This document shows positions 12,591-21,750 of a stretch of 64,000 nt of DNA, piece after piece. The position numbers and the translations under genes were made by a program. How positions within the stretch are numbered: the stretch's first letter is position 1; every line of letters starts with the position of its first letter. Under the pieces are notes generated by a model. That model saw only the letters and a list, made by a program, of their open reading frames with translations. It was not told the DNA's origin and did not search any database. This DNA comes from Brachynemurus nebulosus (Eukaryota; Arthropoda; Insecta; Neuroptera; Myrmeleontidae): NCBI GenBank assembly GCA_035578155.1, contig JAPWDM010000001.1, positions 7,466,670 through 7,530,669 on the forward strand. Reading direction: 5' to 3'.

Positions 12591-14139
12591 TGTTGTCATC
12601 GATTAAACGTACAAAATATCTTAAACAAGAAAGAATTTTTTCTGAAAAGACGGCATTCGTAAATTATCTAGGAATTTTTTGGCGCTTGGCATATTTCTAA
12701 GGTATGAATTTTTTTATATTTTTTGCGCTTTGGTGAAATAAACATTTTATTTTTTTGTGTTTAAAATATATATCTGATATTTATAAAATTGCTACCCGGT
12801 GCCTCCACCATCAATATCTGATTTATAACTTTTATATAATAACAACACACAAATTTTTTGTTTAAATAAAAATAGGTGAGTTTCACATTTATGATGTATT
12901 TTTATTGAAACCACTGTTTAGTCGACCTTTGATTTTTTTTTAAAGGGTCTTTTATAAATAATTTGCTAAAAAAAAACCTTTTGGGATTTTTTTGCAAAAA
13001 CTTTTGACTGTAATGAAAAAAAAGAAAAGCTTAATTGTATCTTGAATTTTTGCTCCTTTTTGTTGGCCTTCCAGCTGCCTAGTGGCCTAGTGCCTTTGTA
13101 GGCCTGTTGAATGTCACATGACAATTTTTTATTTCAAAACGGTACCAACGATTTCTGGATTTCTAAAATATATACCAATTTAAAAAGAATTCCTAGTTCA
13201 TAAGAAAGATAATACTAAAAACTATCTAAAATTAGTCCACCAGATCTCATATTTTTTTTAGCGCCATTTAAAAAAAAAAAAAAAGTAAGAAAAATTGCCT
13301 TGTGCTTTGGCCTTTCAGGTGTTCTAAAAAATCAAATTTTTTATTTTAAGGGCTGATTCTAGATAGTCTTACAGAAAACACCATAGTAAAGAGAATCAAG
13401 TTTTAGTCCACTCAGACATAGTTTTTTTTTTTAATCATTGGCACGGTTTTTTTTGGCCTTTGACCTTCGACAGGCTTACAAGAGCAGATAGATGGTCAAA
13501 AAAAAAAGAAAAATTCAAGGTACACTTAATTAGGTGTATTTTGATGTACAAAAGTTTCTTTTTCATTATGATAAATAGTTTCGCCAAAAAAAATTTCAAA
13601 AAAAATATTTTTTTTAAGTACATTTTGAAGAAGACCCCCTAATATTTTGTACGAAAAAAAGTGAATAATTCAGTCAGTAGCCGTCTCTATAAAGTATCAC
13701 AGATTCGAGTTCTAACTGTTCAAAGTCCTGAACCGAGTGACAATTATATTGAATAAAAAAAATGTGGACCTTATAAAATAAACTTTAAAATTGTTTGAAC
13801 TTTTAAATCTATTTCCCGGTGTCTCCACATTTACTACAGCTCTAGTCTTTATAAGAATTTATAGATAAAATGTATAATCTGATCTAAGAATTTATAGATA
13901 AAATATACTAGAATTATTATGTCAGACACATACGCATATAACTATTTCGTTTACGTTGGGCTTTGTTTTTTCAGTAAATCTGTGTGCATGGCGTGTCTAG
14001 TTTGATATTTTACATAAGTCGTTTATTTGTCTATACTTCTTGTAGGTTACTTGAACAACCTCTAATTGGAGTAAACTGTATGAATATGTAAGTTTATGTA
14101 GCACATATAATTCATGTTTTATGAGAGTAATGTCGATAT
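12591..14139. other. Low-complexity AT-rich stretch, probably an old repeat
   Basis: Many runs of A or T of 8 to 15 occur. A CCCGGTG(C/T)CTCCAC phrase occurs near 12795 and again near 13817 with similar flanks, so the interval may be a decayed repeat. A roughly 33-bp near-duplicate, AATTTATAGATAAAAT, lies at 13857-13905. No coding signal. Confidence 0.35.
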
Positions 14140-14425
14140 AGACCAGGTTCAGACTGAAATTGAGTGATCAAAATTTTTTACCATAAAATTCCAAAATTTC
14201 CGAAGTTGAAAAAATTACGATTTAGATTAATTTCTGATCGCTACAACTCTGTAAATATGAAAAATTATCCAAATAAATTTTTTCCACATATGTACTTTGA
14301 TTCCTTATCAATGAAATGCTTCAGTAAAAGTTTCAATTATAAAATTTGAAATAAATATCCTTTTTTAATTGAAAAGGAACATTGGTAGTAATAAGTCATC
14401 AGGACAAAAATAAAAGAGAAGATTG

Positions 14426-14467
14426 CGCTATCGGTTTCGGAAGAGTATAGACTTCCTTCTTCAGGCG
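14426..14467 (-). ncRNA. Hammerhead-ribozyme-like motif, left arm
   Basis: On the minus strand: CGC, then core CTGAAGA, stem GGAAG with CTTCC, GAAAC, CG, ATA, then GCG. This fits the hammerhead core CUGANGA and GAAA with a tiny stem III. One stem III pair is broken (C opposite A), and an extra A precedes stem II, so activity is doubtful. Confidence 0.35.
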
Positions 14468-14651
14468 ATATGTAATATACAATGTAATTTAAACATAAAA
14501 AAATTTTTTTCTTTTGTACAAAAATGTTTTTAATTTTAATTTTAATTTAAAAATTAATACTGAATATAACCACAAAAATTGACTGACAGACTTTTCAACA
14601 ATTTTTCCGTTAAATCCTTGAAACAGAATACCTTTAACATTGGGCTAATTC

Positions 14652-14707
14652 GTATCGGCGTAAGCGGAAGCGGCTTGTGCTCTAGCCGCTTTCGCTTACG
14701 CGGATAC
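14652..14707. repeat. 24-bp-stem hairpin
   Basis: Arms 14652-14675 and 14684-14707 pair with two mismatches around an 8-base loop. The arms are GC-richer than their surroundings (core GTAAGCGGAAGCGGCT). It lies within the Penelope-like element, upstream of its coding relic. Confidence 0.75.
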
Positions 14708-14793
14708 ACAAAACAATATGTGCTTGAAAACAAACACATTTGGCTTGCTATTGATATGTATGTATATTCCTATCTCACTTTCCATGTTCTACT

Positions 14794-14846
14794 GATAAGA
14801 GTGAGAAGTATGTATGTTGGCTATATACATACTTCTCACCCTTATC
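14794..14846. repeat. Hairpin with about 23-bp stem
   Basis: The left arm starts GATAAGAGTGAGAAGTATG and the right arm ends CATACTTCTCACCCTTATC, with one mismatch and a short loop. It is a second independent hairpin, 87 bp after the first. Confidence 0.75.
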
Positions 14847-14908
14847 ACTACATTTCAAGCACGTATTGCTTACAGTTGAGCGCAAGCTGCTTCCACTTAC
14901 TGCTTTCT

Positions 14909-15471
14909 CTTCCTTTTACTGTACAGCACTCTGAAAATGTCAAAAAAATTTTAAAACCTTTTAATCTCCATCCTGTTGTTCAATATTCTACAAACCTGAA
15001 AAATTTTTATTCAAATTTAAAACCCTAAACCTCCACAACCAACCGTCAGAATGTGATTTATATGGTCCATTGTCGAGATTGTGATGTAGCCTGGTTGGAA
15101 ACACTAAACAAAAACTGTCGCATCGATTTGACCAGCATCGTCGGAATGTCCAACGTGGCGACACCAGCTCCGGCCTACCACAACATTCATGGCATAACAA
15201 CCATCGCTTTGAATTTGAAAACACCACAATAATACAAACGGAAGCACATTCTAGAAAAAGATTTTTTCTAGAACATTGCTGGATATGTTCCATACATCCT
15301 AACGCCAACTTAACAACCGACTCGTCTCAACTTGATAACCACTACAGTCACACTTTCACACTATTAACAATTTTACAGAATTTTATAATACAAATTGATA
15401 ACGAATATGTCGAAAATTACATACTAAATTTTAAAAATATCGTCTTTTTCGATATCGATAATTTTCGATAA
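14909..15471 (+). pseudogene. Penelope-like polyprotein C-terminus with GIY-YIG endonuclease, broken
   Basis: In intact PLEs a reverse transcriptase is followed by a GIY-YIG endonuclease that nicks target DNA. The relic starts with the linker LPFTVQHSENVKKIL (14909), then reaches a stop at 15026-15028. In the same frame follows NVIYMVHCRDCD, which corresponds to the first GIY-YIG strand and the cysteine pair. A frameshift near 15085 leads to LVGNTKQKLSHRFDQHRRN (the YIG strand and the R..EH-like helix), QHSWHNNHRFEFENT (H..H region) and a TEAHSRKRFFLEHCWI segment holding the catalytic-glutamate region, then NANLTTDSSQLDNHY. Motif order and spacing match PLE endonucleases. Defects: one stop, one frameshift, Tyr changed to Leu in the YIG strand, and no upstream reverse transcriptase core. 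The final codons run into the next repeat, so the true end is probably before 15450. Confidence 0.8.
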
Positions 15472-15990
15472 TGAAAAATAAGTTTTGATAGTGCTAATAT
15501 GTTCGGAGTACCCATAACTTGCTTCCCTTAAGCCTTCAAAAATTTCGTTATTTTTGAGCTACGACGCACGGTTTAGGAGATATTTACGATTAGTTTTCGA
15601 CAGCGAAAGTTAACGAAAAGTAGTTTTTAAAAAAATTGTTCTGTTACTGACCAGATCAATGGGACTAACAGAGCCTAAATTAACTAATTATAACCAATTT
15701 ATGACAAGTTGCGCGGTATCGATAATTTTCGATAACGAAAAGTAGGTTTTGACAGTCGCAATACGTTCGGAATACCCACAACTTGCTTCGCTTAAGCCTT
15801 CAAAAATTTCGTTATTTTTGAGCTACGGTGCATCATTTATAAGATATTTACAATCATTAGTTTTCGAAACATTAGTTTTCGAAAAGTATCGAAAACTAAT
15901 TTTTTTGGAAATATTCTATTACTGACCAGATCAATAGGAGTAATGGAGCATAAATTAAGCCATTATAATCAATTTACAATAATTTGTCAA
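15453..15990. repeat. Two tandem units of 264 bp
   Basis: Unit 1 starts at 15453 and unit 2 at 15717, both with TATCGATAATTTTCGATAA. They also share GTTCGGA(G/A)TACCCA, CTTAAGCCTTCAAAAATTTC, GTTATTTTTGAGCTACG and TACTGACCAGATCAAT in the same order. The unit start recurs in the spacer of the foldback at 27222-28709. Confidence 0.85.
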
Positions 15991-16313
15991 TAAAAGTAGG
16001 TAATTAAACATATTTAACTGAAAATATTATGTTACTCTTTTTTCCGTCTTACCTAGTTTGTGTAATTATACAGTAACCTTAGTTTAAAGATTATTCATTT
16101 ACATTTAACAAATATTATTTATTAAGCAGTGCTTTTGATAGTCTAATCCAAAATAATACGCTAAATAGTAAATTAAAATAAATTCCCACTTTTCTGGAAT
16201 TTTTCCGGGAAAATTCCGGGTAGAATCCCATCTCTATTCACTTTATACATATCAAAGTGAACTATATGTAGCTGCCTATACGTGAAAAGATGGCAGAAGA
16301 TGTATGTGATGTA

Positions 16314-16390
16314 TCTCACTACATTCGTGCGCTCAACTTCGCTTTCGTGGGCAATCGACAATTTCCCGCACTTATTGCACAATATACTAT
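16314..16390 (-). repeat. Copy of a dispersed GTGCAATAAGTGCGGG repeat
   Basis: On the minus strand about 74 bp match 61052-61126 with roughly two differences, including GTGCAATAAGTGCGGGAAA, GATTGCCCACGAAAGCGAAG and TTGAGCGCACGAA. It lies inside the Penelope-like element. The shared open frame across both copies looks like an accident of the DNA repeat. Confidence 0.75.
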
Positions 16391-16452
16391 TTGTTTACTA
16401 ACAATTTTATAATTATGTACATATTGTGTTTTTTATTTTTAATTAAAGGAAT

Positions 16453-16494
16453 CGCCTGAAGAAGGAAGGATATACTCTTCTGAAACCGGTAGCG
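16453..16494 (+). ncRNA. Hammerhead-ribozyme-like motif, right arm
   Basis: Stem I is CGC (16453-16455) with GCG (16492-16494). The core CTGAAGA is at 16456-16462. Stem II pairs 16463-16466 with 16478-16481, including one wobble. GAA follows at 16482-16484. A minimal stem III, AC with GT around CG (16485-16490), leads to cleavage-site A at 16491 (GUA). This meets the CUGANGA, GAAA and UH requirements and the very short stem III reported for PLE ribozymes. Stem I is only 3 bp before an internal loop, so cleavage is unproven. Confidence 0.45.
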
Positions 16495-16933
16495 CAATTT
16501 TTAATCTTCTCTTTTATTTTTATCCTGACGATTTATTACTCCCAATGTTCCTTTTCATTTCACTATTACAGTCATTTAAACCTTTATATTTATCCTTTTT
16601 AATTGTTTCTAATCAGCACCCAAACACAAAACATCTTTTTTTATAGAAAATGATTAGTATTATGTAAACAAATTCTGGGCGAATAGTTTTTTGATCAGTC
16701 AAGTTTGGACTGAACCTGTTCTAATAGTCTCACTACAGGATTTACTTTCCTACCTACATAATAATATTATACAGCAATGGTTATGACATGAGTTATGATA
16801 AATATTTTGATTGTCTTAAAATAAATTTTGTTTAAGACAACACTTCAATATAATTATGTCGATAAATGTTATTCCTTCAATTGATCTATAAATAATGTTT
16901 AAGGCTTGGTCCGACCAATGCGGAAGCCCAAAC

Positions 16934-17102
16934 CATTACTAGCAATGGTTGTAAAATTTAATTGTCGTACTTAATCCAACCCCAAACTCAAATTCGTTAT
17001 AATTTTTAAACAATAATAATCAAGTAGATATTGGTTTTGTACAAATTTTGTCACGTACCATGGTATAAATACTTTATCGTTTTATAACCATTGCGGGTAA
17101 TG
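16934..17102. mobile_element. Small inverted-repeat element
   Basis: CATTACTAGCAATGGTTGTA at the left (16934) and its near reverse complement ending 17102 form arms of about 23 bp. No clear target duplication; probably an old MITE. Confidence 0.45.
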
Positions 17103-17284
17103 AAATTTGATTTGGTAATTTTTAAAGTTTCTGTTTGTTTCAATCCCTTTAACAAACCTAAGATCATTCATGAGCGATATTACAAGTCCGATTAATCCGA
17201 TTTTGCTCGAAGATTCTAAAATTAAATATAGGTTTTACTCTTTTATGTCATTGGTGTATTTATGCTCAAAATAAACAGTTAATA

Positions 17285-17452
17285 GGGTAGGCGCGTAGAC
17301 AATGTGTTTCCGGAAAAGTAAGAAATTCGGATAATAACGAAAATAATTATTTTTTTATATAAGGTGGATAATAACGAAAATAATTGTTTTTTTATATATA
17401 AAATTTATATAAGGTGTTTCATTGTTTACCTTATTGTTTACCCGCCTCCCCC
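17285..17452. mobile_element. Small inverted-repeat element with internal duplication
   Basis: GGGTAGGCGCGTAGACAAT at the left matches the reverse complement of the right end (17435-17452) imperfectly. Inside, GGATAATAACGAAAATAATT is present once and again almost intact about 40 bp later. Confidence 0.4.
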
Positions 17453-18132
17453 ATTACCTGTATCTACGAACGTACATTAAATACATTTAGTATATTAAAA
17501 ATAAAGTAGATAATTTATATACATAATTTTTTTTAAAGGTCCTATAATTTTCTTAACAATGAATGCATAGTTCAAATTTGTATGTAGGAAGGTGATTTTT
17601 AAATTTATTGAAGCTAAAACATTCTGTTCTTGTCGAAATAAATTATAATCTTAGTTATTAGCTACTTTATTCAAAAAAAATTTTTTATTAGTTACGTATA
17701 TCGAAGTTCCTTGCTTATATTACTTTTTTATGCATGTATTTATGGAACTTTTATAATACTGATTACTGAGTATTTACCTACACTTGAGAAAAAAATATCT
17801 ATAAAAATTTGGATTTTAATTAGATAAAATTAAACCAGGTAGCAATAGTAGCATAATAGTATTGGTAAATTAGAGTGTGGTTTTAAGATCTGTAGTTAAA
17901 ATGGATGTATAAAGGAAAAGGAAAATTTACCCCGCAGTTGGCGTAAAACGACCAACATAACCTGTTCGTGTGCCCCCTTATCTGCCTGTGCACAAGTCCT
18001 GTATATCTTGTTTCGTTAATTTCGATTTTTTTTTAGATTGTAGCTCTACTCTATACTCTATTACAGATTCTTAAAAAGCAATTCATGATTTCATTATTAT
18101 GACGAAAACAATAATAGCCATTGCTTACAAGC
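17453..18132. other. AT-rich non-coding stretch
   Basis: Nothing recognisable. Confidence 0.45.
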
Positions 18133-18134
18133 TA

Positions 18135-18649
18135 TTAGGTCATCCGGAAAATTCGTGCCACTTTCGGAGCCGCTCGGATGAATTCATATTTTTTCAAGTA
18201 GTGTTCGCCCGATAGTGTTGGTCGTAATATACATATATCATACATTTTTAAACAGTGTTTCAATAATTGTTTTTTTGTAAATAACGATGAGCAATCTTAG
18301 ACATCAAGGAACAGCATTATAATAGTTTAAAAAAGGTACTAATGCAGCTGACGCAACGAGAAAAATTTGTAGTCTTTATGGTGATGATCCCCTTTCTGAC
18401 AGAACTTGTAGAAAGTGGTTTGGTAGATTTCAAAACGGTTATTTTTCTTTGGAAGATGAAACTCCCTCCGGTCGACCTGTTTGTATTGATAATGAATTTA
18501 TCCGTCAAGAAATAAAGCGAAACCCAAGGCAAACTGTCAAGAATTAGTGGCAACTTTTGAGCATTCAAAATCCACAGTTTTCGATCATTTAAAGAAAATT
18601 CGGATGGTCATTTACACCAAAAAAGGCACGAACACTCCGGATGACTCAA
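18135..18649 (+). mobile_element. Internally deleted mariner element
   Basis: The terminal inverted repeats read TTAGGTCATCCGGAAAATTC at the left and, from the right end, TTGAGTCATCCGGAGTGTTC. The element is flanked by TA at 18133-18134 and 18650-18651. It is 515 bp long, against about 1.3 kb for a full mariner. The interior holds only the 5' part of the transposase gene, so most of the catalytic domain is deleted. Confidence 0.88.
18287..18637 (+). pseudogene. mariner transposase, N-terminal DNA-binding fragment, broken
   Basis: It starts at ATG 18287 (MSNLRHQ), then shifts frame near 18315 into KKGTNAADATRKICSLYGDD, followed by SDRTCRKWFGRFQNGYFSLE and DETPSGRPV. These are the first helix-turn-helix and the GRP AT-hook-like linker of mariner transposases. 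IRQEIKRNPRQTV follows, then a second frameshift near 18540 into ELVATFEHSKSTVFDHLKKI (second helix-turn-helix). The frame runs straight into the 3' terminal repeat, so the DD34D catalytic core is absent. Intact transposases are about 345 residues; about 110 remain. It cannot make active transposase. Confidence 0.88.
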
Positions 18650-18651
18650 TA

Positions 18652-19490
18652 ATTTAAAATTTCTTGCAAATTCGTGAGATAGGTACCTATGTAACATGTT
18701 TTGCATGCGAAAACCATGAATTTATTAAACAATAATAACTTACAATTCGCAAAAAATGTTCCGACAAATATGTTATAATAATATTAATAATCACTGATGA
18801 TGTATATACATATTTCGCATTTATAATTTATATTTATTTTTTTTTTTTTACAAACAAACAAAGATTCGTATTGAATTTATAATGTAATAAAATTAATAAA
18901 AATATTATGGTAACGGTATTGCATCAAAAATTATATGTAGGTACCTACAATAAGGTACGTGATAAGAAAGATTTAAATGTAAATTTTATGTTGATGAAGT
19001 ATCACATAATCCTTTTTTTTTGTATGACATTAATGTCATAACTTACGTAAATAAAGTAACAACATGAAATAATTTTTGCAATATGTGATACTGCGGAAAT
19101 GATTGGTGTAGTTCTTGCCAATAATTACTGTATAAAGTTAAATTGATAACAAAACCCATAGAGATTAAAAAATCCAAATATTGTTTTTTATTAACGTTCC
19201 GTTTTCTATTGATTTAACAGCTGTAAAGGCTATAATTGATATAGATTGATTAAGGGGTTTTATACATTTGTGATAGTTGGAAAAATTTATTATTTTTTAT
19301 TGCACATTCTTTAAGTACCTACATTATCTTAAGAATACTCTTGCCAATTTTCGTAACGATCGGAATATTAGATTCAAAGTTATAGCTGTTTATAGCATAC
19401 TACTTCGTATGCTATAAATAGCATACTACTACTTTTATACTCGTAGCTTACTACTTCGAGTGGTGCCCGCAGCTACTCCTGCGAATCATA
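18652..19490. other. AT-rich non-coding stretch with hairpin at 19389-19418
   Basis: A perfect 12-bp stem (TTTATAGCATAC with its complement) surrounds TACTTC at 19389-19418, and the phrase recurs just downstream. No gene. Confidence 0.5.
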
Positions 19491-19498
19491 TCTGTAAA

Positions 19499-19746
19499 CA
19501 GGGCCGGACTTATAGTTATTACGAGTGGGGGCAAACTTTGCTGTTGGTGCCGTCCCCGAGAAAAACGCCAAATTAAACATTTTGGCGCACCGATATTTTG
19601 TAAATTTTTCCCTGTAAAAAGCAAATGACGAGCAAAAAATAAAAAAAAAAACATCCAATTCACCGTTTTGGCGCCCCTTAATTTGCGTTTTTGGCGCCTC
19701 TAAGAACTTGCAGGGGGACACGTCCACCCCTCTAGATCCGGCCCTG
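19499..19746. mobile_element. hAT-like MITE of the CAGGGCCGG family
   Basis: The left end is CAGGGCCGGACTTA and the right end is TCCGGCCCTG. The flanks TCTGTAAA (19491-19498) and CTTGTAAA (19747-19754) match at 6 of 8. The interior has TGACGAGCAAAAA and TTTGGCGCC phrases shared with the copies near 51363 and, in part, 54956. Open frames here are chance. Confidence 0.75.
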
Positions 19747-19754
19747 CTTGTAAA

Positions 19755-20990
19755 TATGTACAATATAAGCGGTACGTAGACTTTCGCTGCTCTATTACAT
19801 TGTTCGGAATGTATGAACTTGAAACTTTGGAGCAATTGTGTATAGACTTTCGAACGTTCATCTTCGAATATGAAAAAACACATTTGTCATTTTAAAGGAA
19901 ATTATCTCAGAATCGTAATTAAAGAAAAATACCTTTGTGGTGGACAGGATTACTTAAAAGCTATTAATCCGATCAATACCAAATTTATACTACTTATTTA
20001 TTATGGTAATAGCTAGTCGCTAGCGGAAAGATTTAAAAATTTTTAAGAAAGATTTTTTTAAAACAAAAAGATCGAAAATTTAACACCTTGAAAAAATAAA
20101 CTTTTTTTTTTTTAAATCGTCGCCATACTAACGAAATGTTTTTGAAATTTTGATTTCGGATGAATCATTCTAGAGTTATCATGTCCACCGCAACTGGTGC
20201 CCAAAAAAAGGTGCTACTGGAATACAGCTGTAGTTCCGCTTTTTTCAAATATTTTTCTATGAAGAAAATTTAACAAGTAGCCCAAAACATGTACTAATCG
20301 ATGTTGTTAACAGTTTTTAAATAAATATTTATTTTAATTTCTTACAAAAGTATTCTGTTTTATTTTTTTCACAAGCAATACTTTATGATAAATTTTTTTT
20401 ATATCTTATTATAATTTTTTTTTTTTTTTTTTGAATTTATGCAAAACATAAAATATCAACAAAAACAAAAATGCATGAACTATTTTCTCTGTTTTATTAA
20501 ATGAATTCAACAACAATATTACAATGAAGTAGTCACAATGGTGAATTGTTATTTAACAATCAGATGCCGATCGAATGAGTTACTCATACAGATGAACTAT
20601 TATAAATAAAAGTATTAGATTGCAGCCGCAACGGCATCAGACCAACTAGTCAACCAGTTAACTGGTCCAGACAGTTTTAAATAAAACGAAAATACATTAA
20701 ATGATATAAACTGTCAAACTGTATTTTATTCTTACCTGTTGTGAATAAATAAAATTCGATCCTTAAGAGTTATCTGAATACCAGACGGCTCACAATAATT
20801 AATAATAACGTGTAAATGGTCTCTTTGATTATTTGAATGTTTCGGCTATTCAGTAAGTTTGTACGTACATATGTATACTCGTATGTGGGAAATGAAGATA
20901 TTAAAATATTTATACTGGATTCAGCATAGAACACTAGAAGCCAACTAATATAAAAAAAGTGTAACTCGCTTGGAGCCATTTGTAGGCCTG
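19755..20990. other. AT-rich non-coding stretch
   Basis: GTGGTGGACA near 19939 and its reverse complement near 20185 may be the ends of a decayed element of about 250 bp. A T run lies near 20415. No coding evidence. Confidence 0.4.
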
Positions 20991-21640
20991 TCACAGCTTA
21001 AAGGGCTTAAAGCATGTAGTCAGTCGGTGTCCGTCGCCGAACGCACAGTGCATTGTAATACATTGTTAGACATTGTTACTTAAATTGGACAGGTTGGTCT
21101 GTCCCATAATACGTGTGTTGTAGTAGCGTGTGTGAATACGCACACTACTACAGAACACCAAACCAACACCATTGCAAACAGTGTGTACGTACACAACATA
21201 GTGGGGAGATTTTACGTCACCCACTGATTACAAGTGGAACAGTTTGATAGACATTCTAGTTTGACCCCTTGGGATTCAGCTTTTAAATATGCATTGCACT
21301 CAATTTAATCGTACACTTTTGGACTAGTTTTGAAACTTTTGAAATAAAGATTTACTGAAGAATAATTATTGAAGTGGTTAATTTATATTCAAATGAGTAT
21401 AAAGAAACCAGTAGCCAAGTCGATATTTAATACGTGAAAGGAATTCCGACCCAAGTTTTTTTTTCATAAAATGATTAGTAATTAGTAAATTATTAAGTTT
21501 CCACCTCTAACGAGCACCGCGTTCTCGTCTTTGAACAATAGGAAGGGGTGAAATATTACTTTCTGGCCAGTTTCTTGGTTTTTTTCAGTTTTACAAGAAA
21601 AGTGGGCCAGTACAAAATTAAAGCTTACAAAATACATATA
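20991..21640. other. Less AT-rich non-coding segment with a hairpin
   Basis: Around 20991-21250 the base composition is more balanced than in the flanks. An imperfect hairpin (GTAGTAGCGTGTG pairing with CACACTACTAC, about 21121-21160) is present. It could be a promoter region or unique sequence, but no open frame or splice pattern supports a gene. Confidence 0.3.
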
Positions 21641-21750
21641 TACCTCATTTTAAAATTTACATAAATGCAATAATAAAAGAGATAAAGCCAAGAAAACGGA
21701 AATTATTTAAGTTCAAAGTGACGATGCATGGTTAAATTGAAACGAACCAT
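21641..21750 (+). repeat. Copy of a dispersed repeat (partner 53335-53440)
   Basis: It shares AGAGATAAAGCCAAGAAAACG, ATTATTTAA, TTCAA(A/T)GTGA and GCATGGTTAAATT in order with the sequence near 53362-53425. About 100 bp align by eye. Confidence 0.65.

Larger units (their letters stand above)
14140..16722 (+). mobile_element. Decayed Penelope-like retroelement with inverted terminal repeats
   Basis: The outer arms are imperfect inverted repeats of about 330 and 280 bp: left from AGACCAGGTTCAG (14140) to about 14475, right from about 16440 to CTGAACCTGTTCT (16722). They share TGATCAAAA, GAAAAGGAACATTGG, AGTAATAA, and a block around CTGAAGAAGGAAG with GAAACCG. Between them lies a Penelope-like coding relic (14909-15471) on the plus strand. 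PLEs are known to have terminal repeats in direct or inverted orientation that carry hammerhead ribozyme motifs, and this arrangement matches. Most of the reverse transcriptase is missing, and later insertions occur inside. Confidence 0.7.

Noticed and set aside
14579..14908. First 110 codons of the 149-codon frame
   Set aside because: They cross two hairpins and show no PLE or other similarity; only the part from 14909 is convincing.
14988..15308. 106-codon minus-strand frame with many Cys and Trp
   Set aside because: It is the opposite strand of the GIY-YIG relic, which has the clear motifs.
19473..19883. 136-codon minus-strand frame
   Set aside because: It crosses the whole hAT-like MITE and its flanks, so it is a chance frame.
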